From Roseovarius pelagicus (lineage in GTDB: Bacteria > Pseudomonadota > Alphaproteobacteria > Rhodobacterales > Rhodobacteraceae), in the NCBI RefSeq assembly GCF_025639885.1, contig NZ_CP106738.1:1674001-1738000 (forward strand): a stretch of DNA of 64,000 nt. The letters run 5' to 3'. Shown in pieces: positions 29,275-37,244 of the stretch. Every line of letters starts with the position of its first letter. Positions within the stretch are counted from its first letter, which is position 1. The translations under genes and the position numbers were made by a program. The notes beneath the pieces were generated by a model, which saw only the letters and a program-made list of their open reading frames with translations, ran no database searches and had not been told where the DNA came from.

Positions 29275-29313
29275 CTTTCATCTTTCCGAAAATACCTCCG
29301 CCGGAGGCATCCG
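29275..29313 (-). repeat. Intergenic repeat, G-rich hairpin plus ATTTT/AAAGA tail (copy 1)
   Basis: On the minus strand: GATGCCTCCGGCGGAGG, then TATTTTCGGAAAGATGAAAG. CCTCCGGCGGAGG is a 13-base palindrome-like core. Similar copies are at 57204-57240 and 53504-53531. Confidence 0.55.
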
Positions 29314-29405
29314 ACATCGCAGCCGGCTCCAACAGCCGCCGTGATCCAGTGCGTCCGCACCACACTGAGCAGAGCCGCGCGGCAGCGCGCCCTTTGGACC
29401 ACGCC

Positions 29406-29939
29406 ATGACCCTGACACTGCCTTCTCCTCGGATCGAGACAGATCGCCTCGTCCTGCGCCTGCCCGAAGCGCGCGATATCGACGCCTATGTGGCTTTTCT
29501 GACCGATCCAGTGCGCGCCGACGGGTTCGGCGTCGAAAAAGATCGGCCAAAGGCATGGCGCTGGTTCGCACTCAACCTCGGGCACTGGGCGTTGCATGGC
29601 TACGGCTATTTCACCATGGAGTGGAAAGAGACCGGACAACCCTGCGGATTGACCGGCATCTGGAATCCCGAAGGCTGGCCAGAGCCAGAACTGGGCTGGG
29701 TGGTTTTCGACGGTTTCGAGGGGCGCGGTATTGCCCGCGAAGGTGCGGCGCGCGCTCGGCTCTGGGCTTATGACGCACTCGGCTTCACCACGCTGACCTC
29801 CAACATCGTCCCCGGCAACACCCGATCAGTTGCTCTGGCCGAACGGTTGGGCGCGCAGTTCGAGCGCAGTTACGTAAACGTTCAGATGGGCGAGGATCAC
29901 CTCTATCGCCATCCCGGACCAGAGGCGCTGAAATCGTGA
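29406..29939 (+). CDS. GNAT acetyltransferase, RimJ/RimL type (first of three)
   Basis: A 177-residue acetyltransferase. It opens with the RimL-type IETDRLVLRLPEARDIDAYVAFL, has WGHWALHG-like aromatic motif LGHWALHGYGYFTMEWK, and ELGWVVFDGFEGRGIAREGAARA as the acetyl-CoA loop (G-R-G-I-A). The end NTRSVALAERLGAQFER is typical. It overlaps the next GNAT gene by 4 bases (GTGA). The three tandem genes share order of motifs and look like local duplications that have diverged. Confidence 0.85.
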   Translation: MTLTLPSPRIETDRLVLRLPEARDIDAYVAFLTDPVRADGFGVEKDRPKAWRWFALNLGHWALHGYGYFTMEWKETGQPCGLTGIWNPEGWPEPELGWVVFDGFEGRGIAREGAARARLWAYDALGFTTLTSNIVPGNTRSVALAERLGAQFERSYVNVQMGEDHLYRHPGPEALKS

Positions 29940-30490
29940 TTGCACCCGCTTGCCAAATCCCCACGGTCGATACGCCGGATCTGATCCTGCGCGGCTACCG
30001 CGAAGCCGATTTCGACGCGATCGCCGCATTCGGCGCATCAGAGCGCGCCCGCTTCGTTGGTGGCCCGCACGACAGATGGGCCTGCTGGCGCTCGTTTCTC
30101 GCCGGTGTGGGTCATTGGGGATTGCGCGGTTTTGGCATGTGGGTGGTCGAGCACCGCTCCTCTGGGCAGGTGGCCGGTCGGGTCGGCATGATTCTGAATG
30201 ACGGCTGGCACGAACCGGAATTGGGCTGGCATATCTACGACGGTTTCGAGGGGCTTGGCCTTGCCTTTCAGGCCGCACATGCCGCACGCGCCTACGCCGC
30301 ACAGCATCAGGGCCTGGATCAGGTCATTTCCTACATCAACGCCGAGAATTCCCGCTCCGTGCGTCTCGCGCATCGCCTTGGTGCGACGCTCGAACGCGAC
30401 ACCGAGCTTTTGGGGCAGCCCTGTCAGATATTCCGCCATCCCGCAGTCGCGGACATCACCGCGCCAGGCGCCTCCGAAAGGCAGGCCTGA
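29936..30490 (+). CDS. GNAT acetyltransferase, RimJ/RimL type (second of three)
   Basis: A 184-residue paralogue of the preceding protein, starting at a GTG that overlaps its stop. It keeps DLILRGYREADFDAI, the FVGGP motif, GHWGLRGFGMWVVE, ELGWHIYDGFEGLGLAFQAA and NSRSVRLAHRLGATLE. The acetyl-CoA loop is less canonical (G-L-G-L-A), so activity may be altered. The last 15 residues are a polar tail. Substrates are unknown; RimJ/L relatives modify protein N-termini or small amines. Confidence 0.83.
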   Translation: MIAPACQIPTVDTPDLILRGYREADFDAIAAFGASERARFVGGPHDRWACWRSFLAGVGHWGLRGFGMWVVEHRSSGQVAGRVGMILNDGWHEPELGWHIYDGFEGLGLAFQAAHAARAYAAQHQGLDQVISYINAENSRSVRLAHRLGATLERDTELLGQPCQIFRHPAVADITAPGASERQA

Positions 30491-30491
30491 T

Positions 30492-31097
30492 ATGTCGATG
30501 ATCCAAATTCCCGTGATCGAGACCCGCCGTCTGATCCTGCGCGGCCCCGAACCCGAAGATTATCCCGATTTCAAAGCAACGTTCAGCTCCTACCGCTCGC
30601 GCTTCATGGGCGGGCCGCTGAACAAATACGAGGCATGGATGCTCTATGCCGCCGAGATCGGTCACTGGAACATCCGCAACTACGGCATGTGGATGATTCA
30701 CCACCGCGATGACGACCGCACGCTGGGCATGGCTGGTGGCTGGTCCCCCGCAGGCTGGCCCGAGCGCGAACTCGCTTGGATCATCTGGCCCGGCGAGGCG
30801 GGGCGTGGCTACGCGCTGGAGGCGACCCATGCCGCGCGGCGCTATCTCTATGGAACGCTCGATTGGGATGGGGCGGTCAGCTATATTGACCCCAAAAACC
30901 TCGACAGTATCCGGCTTGCCGAACGTCTTGGCGCGGTCAAGGACAAGGACGCCGCCACGATCGACGGCAATGATGCGGTCTACCGCCACCCTTCGCCGGA
31001 ACGGCTGGCCTCCGGTCAGATCGCCGATGGGATTGAACTGGAAATCGGGCACTACTGCGACCCGCTGTTTACACACAAGGGGATGCCAGTTGACTGA
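30492..31097 (+). CDS. GNAT acetyltransferase, RimJ/RimL type (third of three)
   Basis: A 201-residue paralogue starting one base after the previous stop. Conserved blocks: IETRRLILRGPEPEDYPDF, FMGGPLNKYEAW, GHWNIRNYGMWMI, LAWIIWPGEAGRGYALEA (G-R-G-Y-A loop) and NLDSIRLAERLGAV. It has about 25 extra residues at the C-terminus. The MGGP block is shared with the second gene but reads differently in the first, so copies two and three are probably closer to each other. Nothing in the sequence reveals the substrate. Confidence 0.84.
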   Translation: MSMIQIPVIETRRLILRGPEPEDYPDFKATFSSYRSRFMGGPLNKYEAWMLYAAEIGHWNIRNYGMWMIHHRDDDRTLGMAGGWSPAGWPERELAWIIWPGEAGRGYALEATHAARRYLYGTLDWDGAVSYIDPKNLDSIRLAERLGAVKDKDAATIDGNDAVYRHPSPERLASGQIADGIELEIGHYCDPLFTHKGMPVD

Positions 31098-31136
31098 TTT
31101 CATCCCCCATCGCTGCGCCATTTCCTGCGGCCACGC

Positions 31137-31180
31137 ACCGACGCAATACCGACGTGATACCGACGTCCTACCGACACACC
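31137..31180 (+). repeat. Four-copy 11-bp tandem repeat before chorismate mutase
   Basis: ACCGACGCAAT, ACCGACGTGAT, ACCGACGTCCT and ACCGACACACC stand head to tail. The unit is close to one helical turn, and the array ends 24 bases before the chorismate mutase start, where it could serve as a stacked operator or be a simple slippage product. Confidence 0.75.
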
Positions 31181-31204
31181 ATTTTCGCGCCAAGGAAACT
31201 GCCC

Positions 31205-31504
31205 ATGTCCAATGATCCAGTCGCCCGCGCCGCCGACGTGCTCAAAGGCCACCGCGAGAGCATTGATCGGCTCGACGCGATCCTCGTCTACACTCTGGGC
31301 GAGCGGTTCAAGCACACGCAGGCCGTGGGCAAGCTCAAGGCCGAACATGACCTTCCCCCGTCCGATCCCGCGCGCGAAGCCGCGCAGATCGCACGTCTAG
31401 AAGACCTGGCAACGCGGGCCGATCTCGACCCGGAATTCGCCAAGAAGTTCCTGAACTTCATCATCGCTGAAGTCATTCAGCACCACAAAAGCCACCAAAC
31501 GTAG
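31205..31504 (+). CDS. Chorismate mutase (AroQ class)
   Basis: A 99-residue all-helical protein with the AroQ pattern: [25 protein letters not shown], the conserved Lys of [17 protein letters not shown], and a final helix [15 protein letters not shown]. It converts chorismate to prephenate for phenylalanine and tyrosine synthesis. The length fits a stand-alone mutase without prephenate dehydratase. The ATG at 31205 follows the tandem repeat; AAGGAAA lies 7 bases upstream. Its stop codon TAG is part of the palindromic repeat at 31501. Confidence 0.88.
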   Translation: MSNDPVARAADVLKGHRESIDRLDAILVYTLGERFKHTQAVGKLKAEHDLPPSDPAREAAQIARLEDLATRADLDPEFAKKFLNFIIAEVIQHHKSHQT

Positions 31505-31523
31505 GGTGGGGTTTCACCCCACC
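31501..31523 (+). repeat. Palindromic intergenic repeat (copy 2)
   Basis: GTAG then GGTGGGG-TTT-CACCCCACC gives an 8-bp stem. The chorismate mutase stop TAG is the second to fourth base. It may protect or end the upstream transcript before rpsP; compare 18833-18854 and 51315-51336. Confidence 0.6.
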
Positions 31524-31554
31524 ACCCCAACGCCATGAACAGGAGAACAAACCA

Positions 31555-31959
31555 ATGGCCATGAAAATTCGTCTCGCCCGCGGCGGCAGCAAAAAACGCC
31601 CCTTCTACCGGATCGTCGCCTCTGACAGCCGCATGCCTCGCGATGGGCGTTTCATCGAGAAACTCGGCACATACAACCCGCTTCTGCCCAAAGACAGCGA
31701 AGAGCGCGTCAAGATGGACATGGAGCGCATCCAGTACTGGCTGGGTCAGGGCGCACAACCCACGGACCGCATCAGCCGTATGCTGGAAGCTGCCGGCGCC
31801 ATCGAGAAAAAAGAGCGCAGCAACCCCAACAAAGGCACGCCGGGCAAAAAAGCGACCGACCGTGCAGAAGAGAAAGCCGCCAAGGCTGCAGCCGCTGAAG
31901 AAGCCAAGAACGCCCCTGCCGAGGAAGCCCCGGCAGAAGAAACTGCAGCCGAGGAATAA
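31555..31959 (+). CDS. rpsP: 30S ribosomal protein S16
   Basis: A 134-residue protein. The N-terminal 80 residues are canonical bS16: [31 protein letters not shown] and [14 protein letters not shown] Lys/Ala/Glu-rich tail of about 45 residues follows, as common in alphaproteobacteria. AGGAG stands 9 bases before the ATG at 31555, which favours it over the next ATG at 31561. It leads the rpsP-rimM-trmD-rplS region, here interrupted by bluB and other genes. Confidence 0.96.
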   Translation: MAMKIRLARGGSKKRPFYRIVASDSRMPRDGRFIEKLGTYNPLLPKDSEERVKMDMERIQYWLGQGAQPTDRISRMLEAAGAIEKKERSNPNKGTPGKKATDRAEEKAAKAAAAEEAKNAPAEEAPAEETAAEE

Positions 31960-31964
31960 GATCG

Positions 31965-32606
31965 GTGACAACGGAAGCACCCAGATTTTCTGCGGACTTC
32001 CAACACCGTCTGACCGACCTGATGCGGTGGCGGCGCGATGTGCGTCGCTTTCGCACGGATCCCGTGGACGAGGCACTGCTGACGCGGTGCCTCGACACGT
32101 TCTGCCTGTCCCCCTCCGTGGGGTTGAGCGAACCCTGGCGCATCCTGCGCCTGCGCGGTGCCCGCGCGCGTGCGGCAGCGCTTGGCAATTTCAAAGCCGC
32201 CAATGCTGATGCGCTGGCGGGGTATGACGGAGAAAAGGCGCAGATTTATAGCCGCCTGAAACTCTCCGGCATGCGCGACGCACCAATACAGCTTGCGATT
32301 TTCTGCGACGAAGAAACGCCTAAGGGCGCGGGGCTCGGGGCAGCCACCATGCCCGAGACGCGACGCTATTCGGTTGTCGGGGCGATTACCCACTTCTGGC
32401 TCGCCGCACGGGCCCGCGGTCTGGGCGTCGGGTGGGTCTCCATCCTTGATCCCGACCGTTTGGCGCGCGATCTGGACGTGCCCGACACATGGCGACTGGT
32501 AGGGTATCTTTGCGTTGGCTGGCCCCAAGATACGGGCCTCACGCCGGAACTGGAAACCGCCGGGTGGGAAGACCGCGCCGGCACATTACAGGTAGAAGAA
32601 CGATGA
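31965..32606 (+). CDS. bluB: 5,6-dimethylbenzimidazole synthase
   Basis: A 213-residue nitroreductase-fold enzyme that fragments reduced FMN to make the lower ligand of cobalamin. Signatures are [14 protein letters not shown] at the N-terminus, [16 protein letters not shown], and the C-terminal [16 protein letters not shown]. The start is a GTG 5 bases after rpsP; its stop overlaps rimM (ATGA). No other cobalamin gene is nearby. Placement between ribosomal genes may tie vitamin B12 supply to growth or may be a chance insertion. Confidence 0.9.
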   Translation: MTTEAPRFSADFQHRLTDLMRWRRDVRRFRTDPVDEALLTRCLDTFCLSPSVGLSEPWRILRLRGARARAAALGNFKAANADALAGYDGEKAQIYSRLKLSGMRDAPIQLAIFCDEETPKGAGLGAATMPETRRYSVVGAITHFWLAARARGLGVGWVSILDPDRLARDLDVPDTWRLVGYLCVGWPQDTGLTPELETAGWEDRAGTLQVEER

Positions 32607-33145
32607 GCGAAGACAAGACCATTTGCATCGGAGCCATTGCCGGTGCGTTCGGCGTGCGCGGCGAGGTGCGGCTCAAGAGTTTTGCCGCCCAGCCAGAAGA
32701 TATCGCCGCCTATGGCCCTCTTAGCACCGAGGATGGCACGCGCGAATTCACCGTTACCCTGACCGGGCAGGCCAAGAATGGGTTCACAGCCCGCCTTAGC
32801 GGTGTCACCAGCAAAGAGGCCGCCGACGCGTTGCGCGGTGTGCGCCTCTACACCGACCGTGACCGCCTGCCGACCCTACCCGACGATGAGTTCTATCATG
32901 CGGATCTGGAGGGATTAGAGGTATTCGATACGGGCGGCATGTCTTTGGGACGCGTCAAAACCGTGCTGAACCACGGTGCCTCCGATCTGCTGGAAATTGC
33001 GCTGCCAAACACCAGCGAAACTGTGCTGCTACCCTTTACCCGCGCTGCGGTGCCGACGGTCGATCTGGCAACGGGGCGCATCGTCGCTGACCCGCCCGAT
33101 GGGCTGTTTGCCGAAGCGGAACCACGGCAGCCGCGGGAACCATAG
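32603..33145 (+). CDS. rimM: Ribosome maturation factor RimM
   Basis: A 180-residue two-domain protein that helps assemble the head of the 30S subunit and binds S19. The N-terminal domain has [20 protein letters not shown]; the PRC-barrel domain has [16 protein letters not shown] and [19 protein letters not shown]. The start is coupled to bluB by a 4-base overlap. A gap with a DUF1328 gene and an unknown protein separates it from trmD, which in many bacteria follows directly. Confidence 0.93.
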   Translation: MSEDKTICIGAIAGAFGVRGEVRLKSFAAQPEDIAAYGPLSTEDGTREFTVTLTGQAKNGFTARLSGVTSKEAADALRGVRLYTDRDRLPTLPDDEFYHADLEGLEVFDTGGMSLGRVKTVLNHGASDLLEIALPNTSETVLLPFTRAAVPTVDLATGRIVADPPDGLFAEAEPRQPREP

Positions 33146-33213
33146 GCCGCCACGCGTCGTTATCCTTTTAATCAAGGTGCCATGGTGGTGCCAAATTTGA
33201 AAGGAATAACAAC

Positions 33214-33372
33214 ATGCTGGGTTGGATTATCACGTTACTCGCCATCGCGGCTATTGCCGCACTTCTGGGTTTTGGCCGCTTGTCGGGCATAGCATTATCC
33301 CTCGCGCAACTGCTGATCGTTGTGGCGCTGGTGGTGTTGCTGTTGCTGGCAATCGGGGTTGTCGCCTTATAG
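33214..33372 (+). CDS. DUF1328-family small membrane protein
   Basis: A 52-residue protein starting MLGWIITLLAIAAIAALLGF, then SGIALSLAQLLIVVALVVLL: two membrane helices joined by a Gly/Ser turn, the pattern of the YtjA/DUF1328 family. AAAGGAA precedes the ATG by 6 bases. Its role in other bacteria is unknown, though relatives are often stress-induced. It is followed by a long hairpin. Confidence 0.85.
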   Translation: MLGWIITLLAIAAIAALLGFGRLSGIALSLAQLLIVVALVVLLLLAIGVVAL

Positions 33373-33401
33373 CGATCACAGGTTTTCCAGAAGCCCTAGC
33401 T

Positions 33402-33456
33402 GCGGAGCAAAACCGCACATAAGATAACTCTTATGAAATACTTGGTTTTGCTCCGC
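33402..33456. repeat. Two-tier inverted repeat after the DUF1328 gene
   Basis: GCGGAGCAAAACC (33402-33414) pairs perfectly with GGTTTTGCTCCGC (33444-33456). Within the loop CATAAG (33418-33423) pairs with CTTATG (33430-33435). The whole element is 55 bases and lies 30 bases after the DUF1328 stop. It has no U-tract, so it may be a structured RNA, a mobile-element remnant or a processing signal. Confidence 0.7.
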
Positions 33457-33482
33457 CCTGAGCGCATGTCTGGATCACGCTG

Positions 33483-34361
33483 TTGAAGTTACCCGCTCCC
33501 TATTCCCGCGCCGGGTTGGCGATGGTGATGATCCCGCTATATGCAGGCCCGATTTTGGCCGGGTGGGGCAGCGCCCCGTTGAGTGTGGTCGTTGTATTCG
33601 CTGCGATTTTCACCCTCTACCTGACTGCCACCCGACGAATTGACGTCACGCGCTTGTCAGGCGTCGCCCATCTGGGCCTGTTGGCCTTGGTGCAAATTGC
33701 AATTTGTATCGCGCTCTTTTGGTTGGGACGCGTCGCGGCTTCGCTCACGTCTGCGCTGCCGATATCGCTCTGGATCTCGATCGGGCTGACACTAGGTGCT
33801 GCTGCGCTGGGTATGCGCCGCTATCGCCACCAGCCCGAGATGGATCAGCTACTGGATCAGGCATTGACTTCGATTAACCACTTCACCAGCTTCGATATGC
33901 CCATAGACGCCGACACTGATAGCCTCGTCAGCAAGGGCGCTGGGTTTCGTGCGCGGCTCTGGGACGCACCGATCACAGAAGCCAATGCAGAAAATATACT
34001 GGACGCCTTCGAAACGGAAAACCCTGCCTCGGTCCTGCAATGGATGCTCGCGGATTTCCGTGAGGGTAGCGATACCTACGATCTGGCAGTGCTGCATTTC
34101 CTCGCACGCGATGATGTCTGGCCCGCGCAGAGCCATGATAGCTTTGTCGCAATCACCATCGAGGGCGGGCTGAGTTCGCCTCATGTCGCAGTACGCACCA
34201 AAGCGGCACAAATCGCAGCAATGTTGATGGACCGGAATGCGCCACACGATGCGCTGCCAGATGCCGCGTGGTTTGATGATGCGCATCCCTTACACGCTGA
34301 CGTCGTGCCCACCGCCGATCGCATCCACCGTTACATCGGTCTGGGCCGACTGCGCGGCTGA
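33483..34361 (+). CDS. Membrane protein of unknown function, 292 residues
   Basis: Four hydrophobic helices occupy residues about 15-110 (IPLYAGPILAGWG, VVVVFAAIFTLYL, LLALVQIAICIALFWLG, LPISLWISIGLTLGAAAL). The remaining 180 residues are soluble and helical, with repeated short helices (MDQLLDQALTSI, ILDAFETENPASVLQWML, TKAAQIAAMLMDRN) like an alpha-solenoid. The start used is a TTG at 33483 without a clear ribosome site; an internal ATG at about residue 14 is possible. It lies between DUF1328 and trmD. No family recognised. Confidence 0.65.
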   Translation: MKLPAPYSRAGLAMVMIPLYAGPILAGWGSAPLSVVVVFAAIFTLYLTATRRIDVTRLSGVAHLGLLALVQIAICIALFWLGRVAASLTSALPISLWISIGLTLGAAALGMRRYRHQPEMDQLLDQALTSINHFTSFDMPIDADTDSLVSKGAGFRARLWDAPITEANAENILDAFETENPASVLQWMLADFREGSDTYDLAVLHFLARDDVWPAQSHDSFVAITIEGGLSSPHVAVRTKAAQIAAMLMDRNAPHDALPDAAWFDDAHPLHADVVPTADRIHRYIGLGRLRG

Positions 34362-34401
34362 GCCTTGCACAGACTGCCGCCGCCGCGCTATGGGCAGTCT
34401 T

Positions 34402-35208
34402 ATGTCCGACACGCCCAAATCCTACGGTCGCAAATCCATCAAGCTTTCTGCGACACCACAGGAGCTGATGACGCACAACCCGCGTCTAGCGAATGCGTGG
34501 CGTGCCCAGGTGATTACGCTGCTACCAGAAGCCTTTCCCGGCATTCTGGGCGAGAGCCTGACAGGTCGCGCACTCAAAGATGGCTTATGGAGCCTCGATA
34601 CCATCGATCTGCGCCGTTATGGCATTGGCAAACACCGAAATGTCGACGACACACCCGCAGGTGGCGGTGCAGGGATGGTCCTGCGCGCCGATGTAATGGG
34701 GGCCGCGATCGAAACGGCACTGGCAGATGCACCTGCCTGCGCGCCTCTGATCTATCTTAGTCCACGCGGCCAGAACTTTGATCAGGGTATGGCACAGACT
34801 TGGGCCGATGCACCCGGCATAACGCTGATCTGTGGCCGGTTCGAGGGGTTGGATCAACGGGTGATCGACCACTATGGCGCGACCGAGGTCAGCTTGGGCG
34901 ATTTCGTCATGACCGGCGGCGAGATCGCAGCGCAGGCAATGATTGACGCCGCCATTCGCCTGCGCCCCGGCGTTCTGGGCAACGCTGCCAGCACGCAGGA
35001 CGAAAGCCACGCCAGCGGTCTGCTGGAACACCCCCAATACACGCGCCCCGCCGAATGGCAGGGTCGCGCCATCCCACCTGTGCTAATGTCCGGCAATCAT
35101 GGCGAAATCGCCAAGTGGCGCCAACAACAGGCCGAGGCGTTGACTGCGGAACGTCGCCCCGATCTGTGGCACGCATGGCGCAGGTCCAAAGGACATACAG
35201 ACGATTGA
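34402..35208 (+). CDS. trmD: tRNA (guanine-N1)-methyltransferase
   Basis: A 268-residue SPOUT-fold enzyme that methylates G37 of several tRNAs using S-adenosylmethionine and prevents frameshifting. Signatures: KHRNVDDTPAGGGAGMVLRAD, LSPRGQNFDQGMA, the knot region ICGRFEGLDQRVID and LGDFVMTGGEIAAQ, and the C-terminal LEHPQYTRPAEWQG. The N-terminus carries about 35 extra residues (SYGRKSIKLSATPQEL), as in other Rhodobacteraceae. The ATG at 34402 is preferred; one at 34390 is also possible. Confidence 0.94.
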   Translation: MSDTPKSYGRKSIKLSATPQELMTHNPRLANAWRAQVITLLPEAFPGILGESLTGRALKDGLWSLDTIDLRRYGIGKHRNVDDTPAGGGAGMVLRADVMGAAIETALADAPACAPLIYLSPRGQNFDQGMAQTWADAPGITLICGRFEGLDQRVIDHYGATEVSLGDFVMTGGEIAAQAMIDAAIRLRPGVLGNAASTQDESHASGLLEHPQYTRPAEWQGRAIPPVLMSGNHGEIAKWRQQQAEALTAERRPDLWHAWRRSKGHTDD

Positions 35209-35218
35209 GAATTTTTCC

Positions 35219-35249
35219 GCTAAGTTAATATTATTTCTGCTAAGTTATC
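35219..35249 (+). promoter_or_regulatory. Direct repeat GCTAAGTTA before the EthD-family gene
   Basis: GCTAAGTTA occurs at 35219-35227 and 35239-35247, twenty bases apart (two helical turns), in an A/T-rich stretch 25-55 bases before the EthD gene. This is a plausible regulator binding site or promoter region. Confidence 0.4.
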
Positions 35250-35273
35250 TGAATTCGAATAAAGGAACGACCG

Positions 35274-35579
35274 ATGAGCGTGTCGCTGCAAGTTATTTAC
35301 CCTGCCACAGAGCGCAGCCATTTTGATATGGAGTATTACACAGAAACCCACCTGCCGCTGATTGATCCGCAGCTTGGTGCGCATCTGGAAAACGTCGTTG
35401 TGACCAAGGGAATCTCTGGGCCCGATAGCACCCCGGCCGCCTATCACGCCATCGCCACGTTGATCTTCGCCGACGCTGATGCGTTCACAGCGGCAATGGG
35501 CAAGATCAGCCCATTGGTCGAGGACATACCGAATTTCACCGACGTGACGCCACAGATGATGATCGGCGAAACAATCTGA
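35274..35579 (+). CDS. EthD-family protein
   Basis: A 101-residue dimeric alpha/beta-barrel (ferredoxin-like) protein. The motifs VIYPATERSHFDMEYYTETHLPLIDPQLG and HAIATLIFADADAFTAAM match the EthD family, whose members are small stand-alone or fused proteins involved in degradation of ethers and other small molecules, mostly of unknown activity. AAAGGA precedes the ATG. It has its own upstream repeat and sits between trmD and rplS without relation to translation. Confidence 0.83.
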   Translation: MSVSLQVIYPATERSHFDMEYYTETHLPLIDPQLGAHLENVVVTKGISGPDSTPAAYHAIATLIFADADAFTAAMGKISPLVEDIPNFTDVTPQMMIGETI

Positions 35580-35877
35580 TCCGCCGCAGATTGCGACGAC
35601 CCGGCGAAAGTGCCTTGAATTTGGTGCGCAACTCTGGTTTATCGCGCCCATTCCGGGGTCTGCCCCGCGTTAGGTGATTCCCGTTTTCTTCGGACGGTGC
35701 AAACGCCGCGCATCTGGTACAGGTTCACGGAATGCCGAAAGGCACCAAAAGGCAAAGACGATCTGATCTCTGGCGGGCCTGCCCTATCTGCGGCAGGAAC
35801 CCGAACGAAGCCCAAGAGCTCTCAAGTCGCGCAAACACTTTGCGGATCAAAACCGCAAGCATTGTAGGAGAGAAGCG
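35580..35877 (+). promoter_or_regulatory. Leader region of rplS with candidate structured RNA
   Basis: A 298-base gap without a supported gene. A TGCC-GAAA-GGCA hairpin with a GNRA tetraloop (35733-35744) and a CCTGCC/GGCAGG hairpin (35778-35783 with 35792-35797) lie before rplS. Ribosomal-protein leaders are common, but no alphaproteobacterial L19 leader is known to me. An open frame from 35732 with a CPIC motif runs into rplS in another frame and is probably spurious. Confidence 0.4.
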
Positions 35878-36261
35878 ATGGATATTATCGCTCAGATCGA
35901 GGCCGAACAGATTGCCTCGCTCGGGAAGGAAATTCCCGATTTCAAATCCGGCGACACCGTTCGCGTCGGCTTTAAGGTGACCGAGGGTACACGTACCCGC
36001 GTCCAGAACTTTGAAGGTGTGTGCATCGCACGCAACAACGGCAGCGGCATCGCCGGTTCGTTCACCGTTCGCAAGATTTCCTTTGGTGAAGGTGTGGAAC
36101 GGGTTTTCCCACTCTATTCGACCAATATCGACAGCATCACCGTTGTACGCCGCGGTCGCGTCCGTCGTGCCAAGCTGTACTATCTGCGTGCACGTCGTGG
36201 CAAATCGGCCCGCATCGCGGAAGTGGCCAACTACAAGCCCAAAGCGGGCGCAGAAGCGTAA
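35878..36261 (+). CDS. rplS: 50S ribosomal protein L19
   Basis: A 127-residue protein at the 30S-50S interface. [28 protein letters not shown] is interrupted as expected; [19 protein letters not shown] and [15 protein letters not shown] close the canonical domain. The C-terminal ten residues are an Ala/Lys tail. AGGAGAG stands 6 bases before the ATG. It is followed 11 bases later by rpmE, so both share a transcript with a terminator at 36522. Confidence 0.97.
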   Translation: MDIIAQIEAEQIASLGKEIPDFKSGDTVRVGFKVTEGTRTRVQNFEGVCIARNNGSGIAGSFTVRKISFGEGVERVFPLYSTNIDSITVVRRGRVRRAKLYYLRARRGKSARIAEVANYKPKAGAEA

Positions 36262-36272
36262 GGATTGGCGAG

Positions 36273-36494
36273 ATGAAAAAAGACATTCACCCCGATTATC
36301 ACATCATCGACGTCAAAATGACCGATGGCACGATCATTCAAATGCGCTCGACCTACGGCAAGGAAGGCGAGCAACTGTCGCTCGATATCGATCCTACCGT
36401 ACACCCGGCCTGGACTGGTGGCACCGGCCGCCTGATGGATACCGGCGGACGCGTTTCGAAGTTCAAGAAAAAATACGAAGGTCTAGGATTCTAA
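36273..36494 (+). CDS. rpmE: 50S ribosomal protein L31 (zinc-free form)
   Basis: A 73-residue protein: [32 protein letters not shown] and [15 protein letters not shown]. The CxxC zinc ribbon of the zinc-dependent form is absent; there is no Cys at all. This is usual in alphaproteobacteria and needs no special explanation. It ends the rplS-rpmE unit. Confidence 0.95.
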   Translation: MKKDIHPDYHIIDVKMTDGTIIQMRSTYGKEGEQLSLDIDPTVHPAWTGGTGRLMDTGGRVSKFKKKYEGLGF

Positions 36495-36521
36495 AACCCG
36501 ACCTATGGACAGTGAAGTTGT

Positions 36522-36548
36522 GCCGCCCCACTCTGGGGCGGCGTTTTT
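36522..36548 (+). terminator. Rho-independent terminator after rpmE
   Basis: GCCGCCCCA (36522-36530) and TGGGGCGGC (36534-36542) form a 9-bp stem with a 3-base loop, followed by GTTTTTC. Confidence 0.9.
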
Positions 36549-36668
36549 CGTTGGTATGAGCGGAATGAGCGCCCGTAATGCAACAATGACGACGATCAAG
36601 ATGTCTTGGCCAGCAGATGCAGACGGGCCATGCTGGACATCATCCCCCGCCATGCCTAAGTCAGGCGC

Positions 36669-37145
36669 ATGGCCAAGGAAAAAGACAATCCCAACTACAA
36701 AGTGATCGCCGAGAACCGGCGGGCACGCTTCGATTATGCCATCGAAGATGATATCGAGTGCGGTATCATCCTGGAGGGGTCAGAGGTCAAATCTCTGCGC
36801 GTCAACAGCGCCAATATCGCCGAGAGCTATGCCGCCGTCGAAGAGGGTGAACTGTGGCTTGTGAACAGCTATATCGCGCCGTATTTGCAAGCTAAAACCT
36901 TCGGACACGAGGAAAAGCGGCGGCGCAAGCTGTTGGTATCCCGGCGCGAAATGGCGCGGCTCTGGAACGATACACAGCGCAAGGGCATGACACTGGTGCC
37001 ACTGGTGCTGTATTTCAATCACCGCGGTCTGGCGAAAATGAAGATCGGCATCGCCAAGGGCAAGAAGAACGTTGATAAGCGTGAAACCCAAGCAAAGCGC
37101 GACTGGAGTCGCCAAAAGCAACGCTTGCTCAAGGATCATCGCTGA
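36669..37145 (+). CDS. smpB: SsrA-binding protein SmpB
   Basis: A 158-residue tmRNA partner that brings tmRNA to stalled ribosomes. Signatures: [49 protein letters not shown] and the basic C-terminal tail [20 protein letters not shown] needed in the ribosome mRNA channel. The tmRNA gene itself is not in the window. No close neighbour shares its transcript clearly; the upstream gap is 120 bases past the rpmE terminator. Confidence 0.95.
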   Translation: MAKEKDNPNYKVIAENRRARFDYAIEDDIECGIILEGSEVKSLRVNSANIAESYAAVEEGELWLVNSYIAPYLQAKTFGHEEKRRRKLLVSRREMARLWNDTQRKGMTLVPLVLYFNHRGLAKMKIGIAKGKKNVDKRETQAKRDWSRQKQRLLKDHR

Positions 37146-37244
37146 TCCGTCGGCGGTGATGCGGGACTGACAATTTTCCCCTCAGTTGCGGCCAGTAAAA
37201 TGGGCTAAACCTGTCCCAGATCCCAAGGGCAGAGGAGATTTCCC

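Noticed and set aside
35732..35980. Open frame with a CPIC motif before rplS
   Set aside because: It runs into rplS in another frame and its codon use is unlike a gene; the region is better read as a leader.
36273..36494. L31 without zinc-binding cysteines
   Set aside because: The Cys-free form is common in this class and does not by itself indicate zinc stress adaptation.
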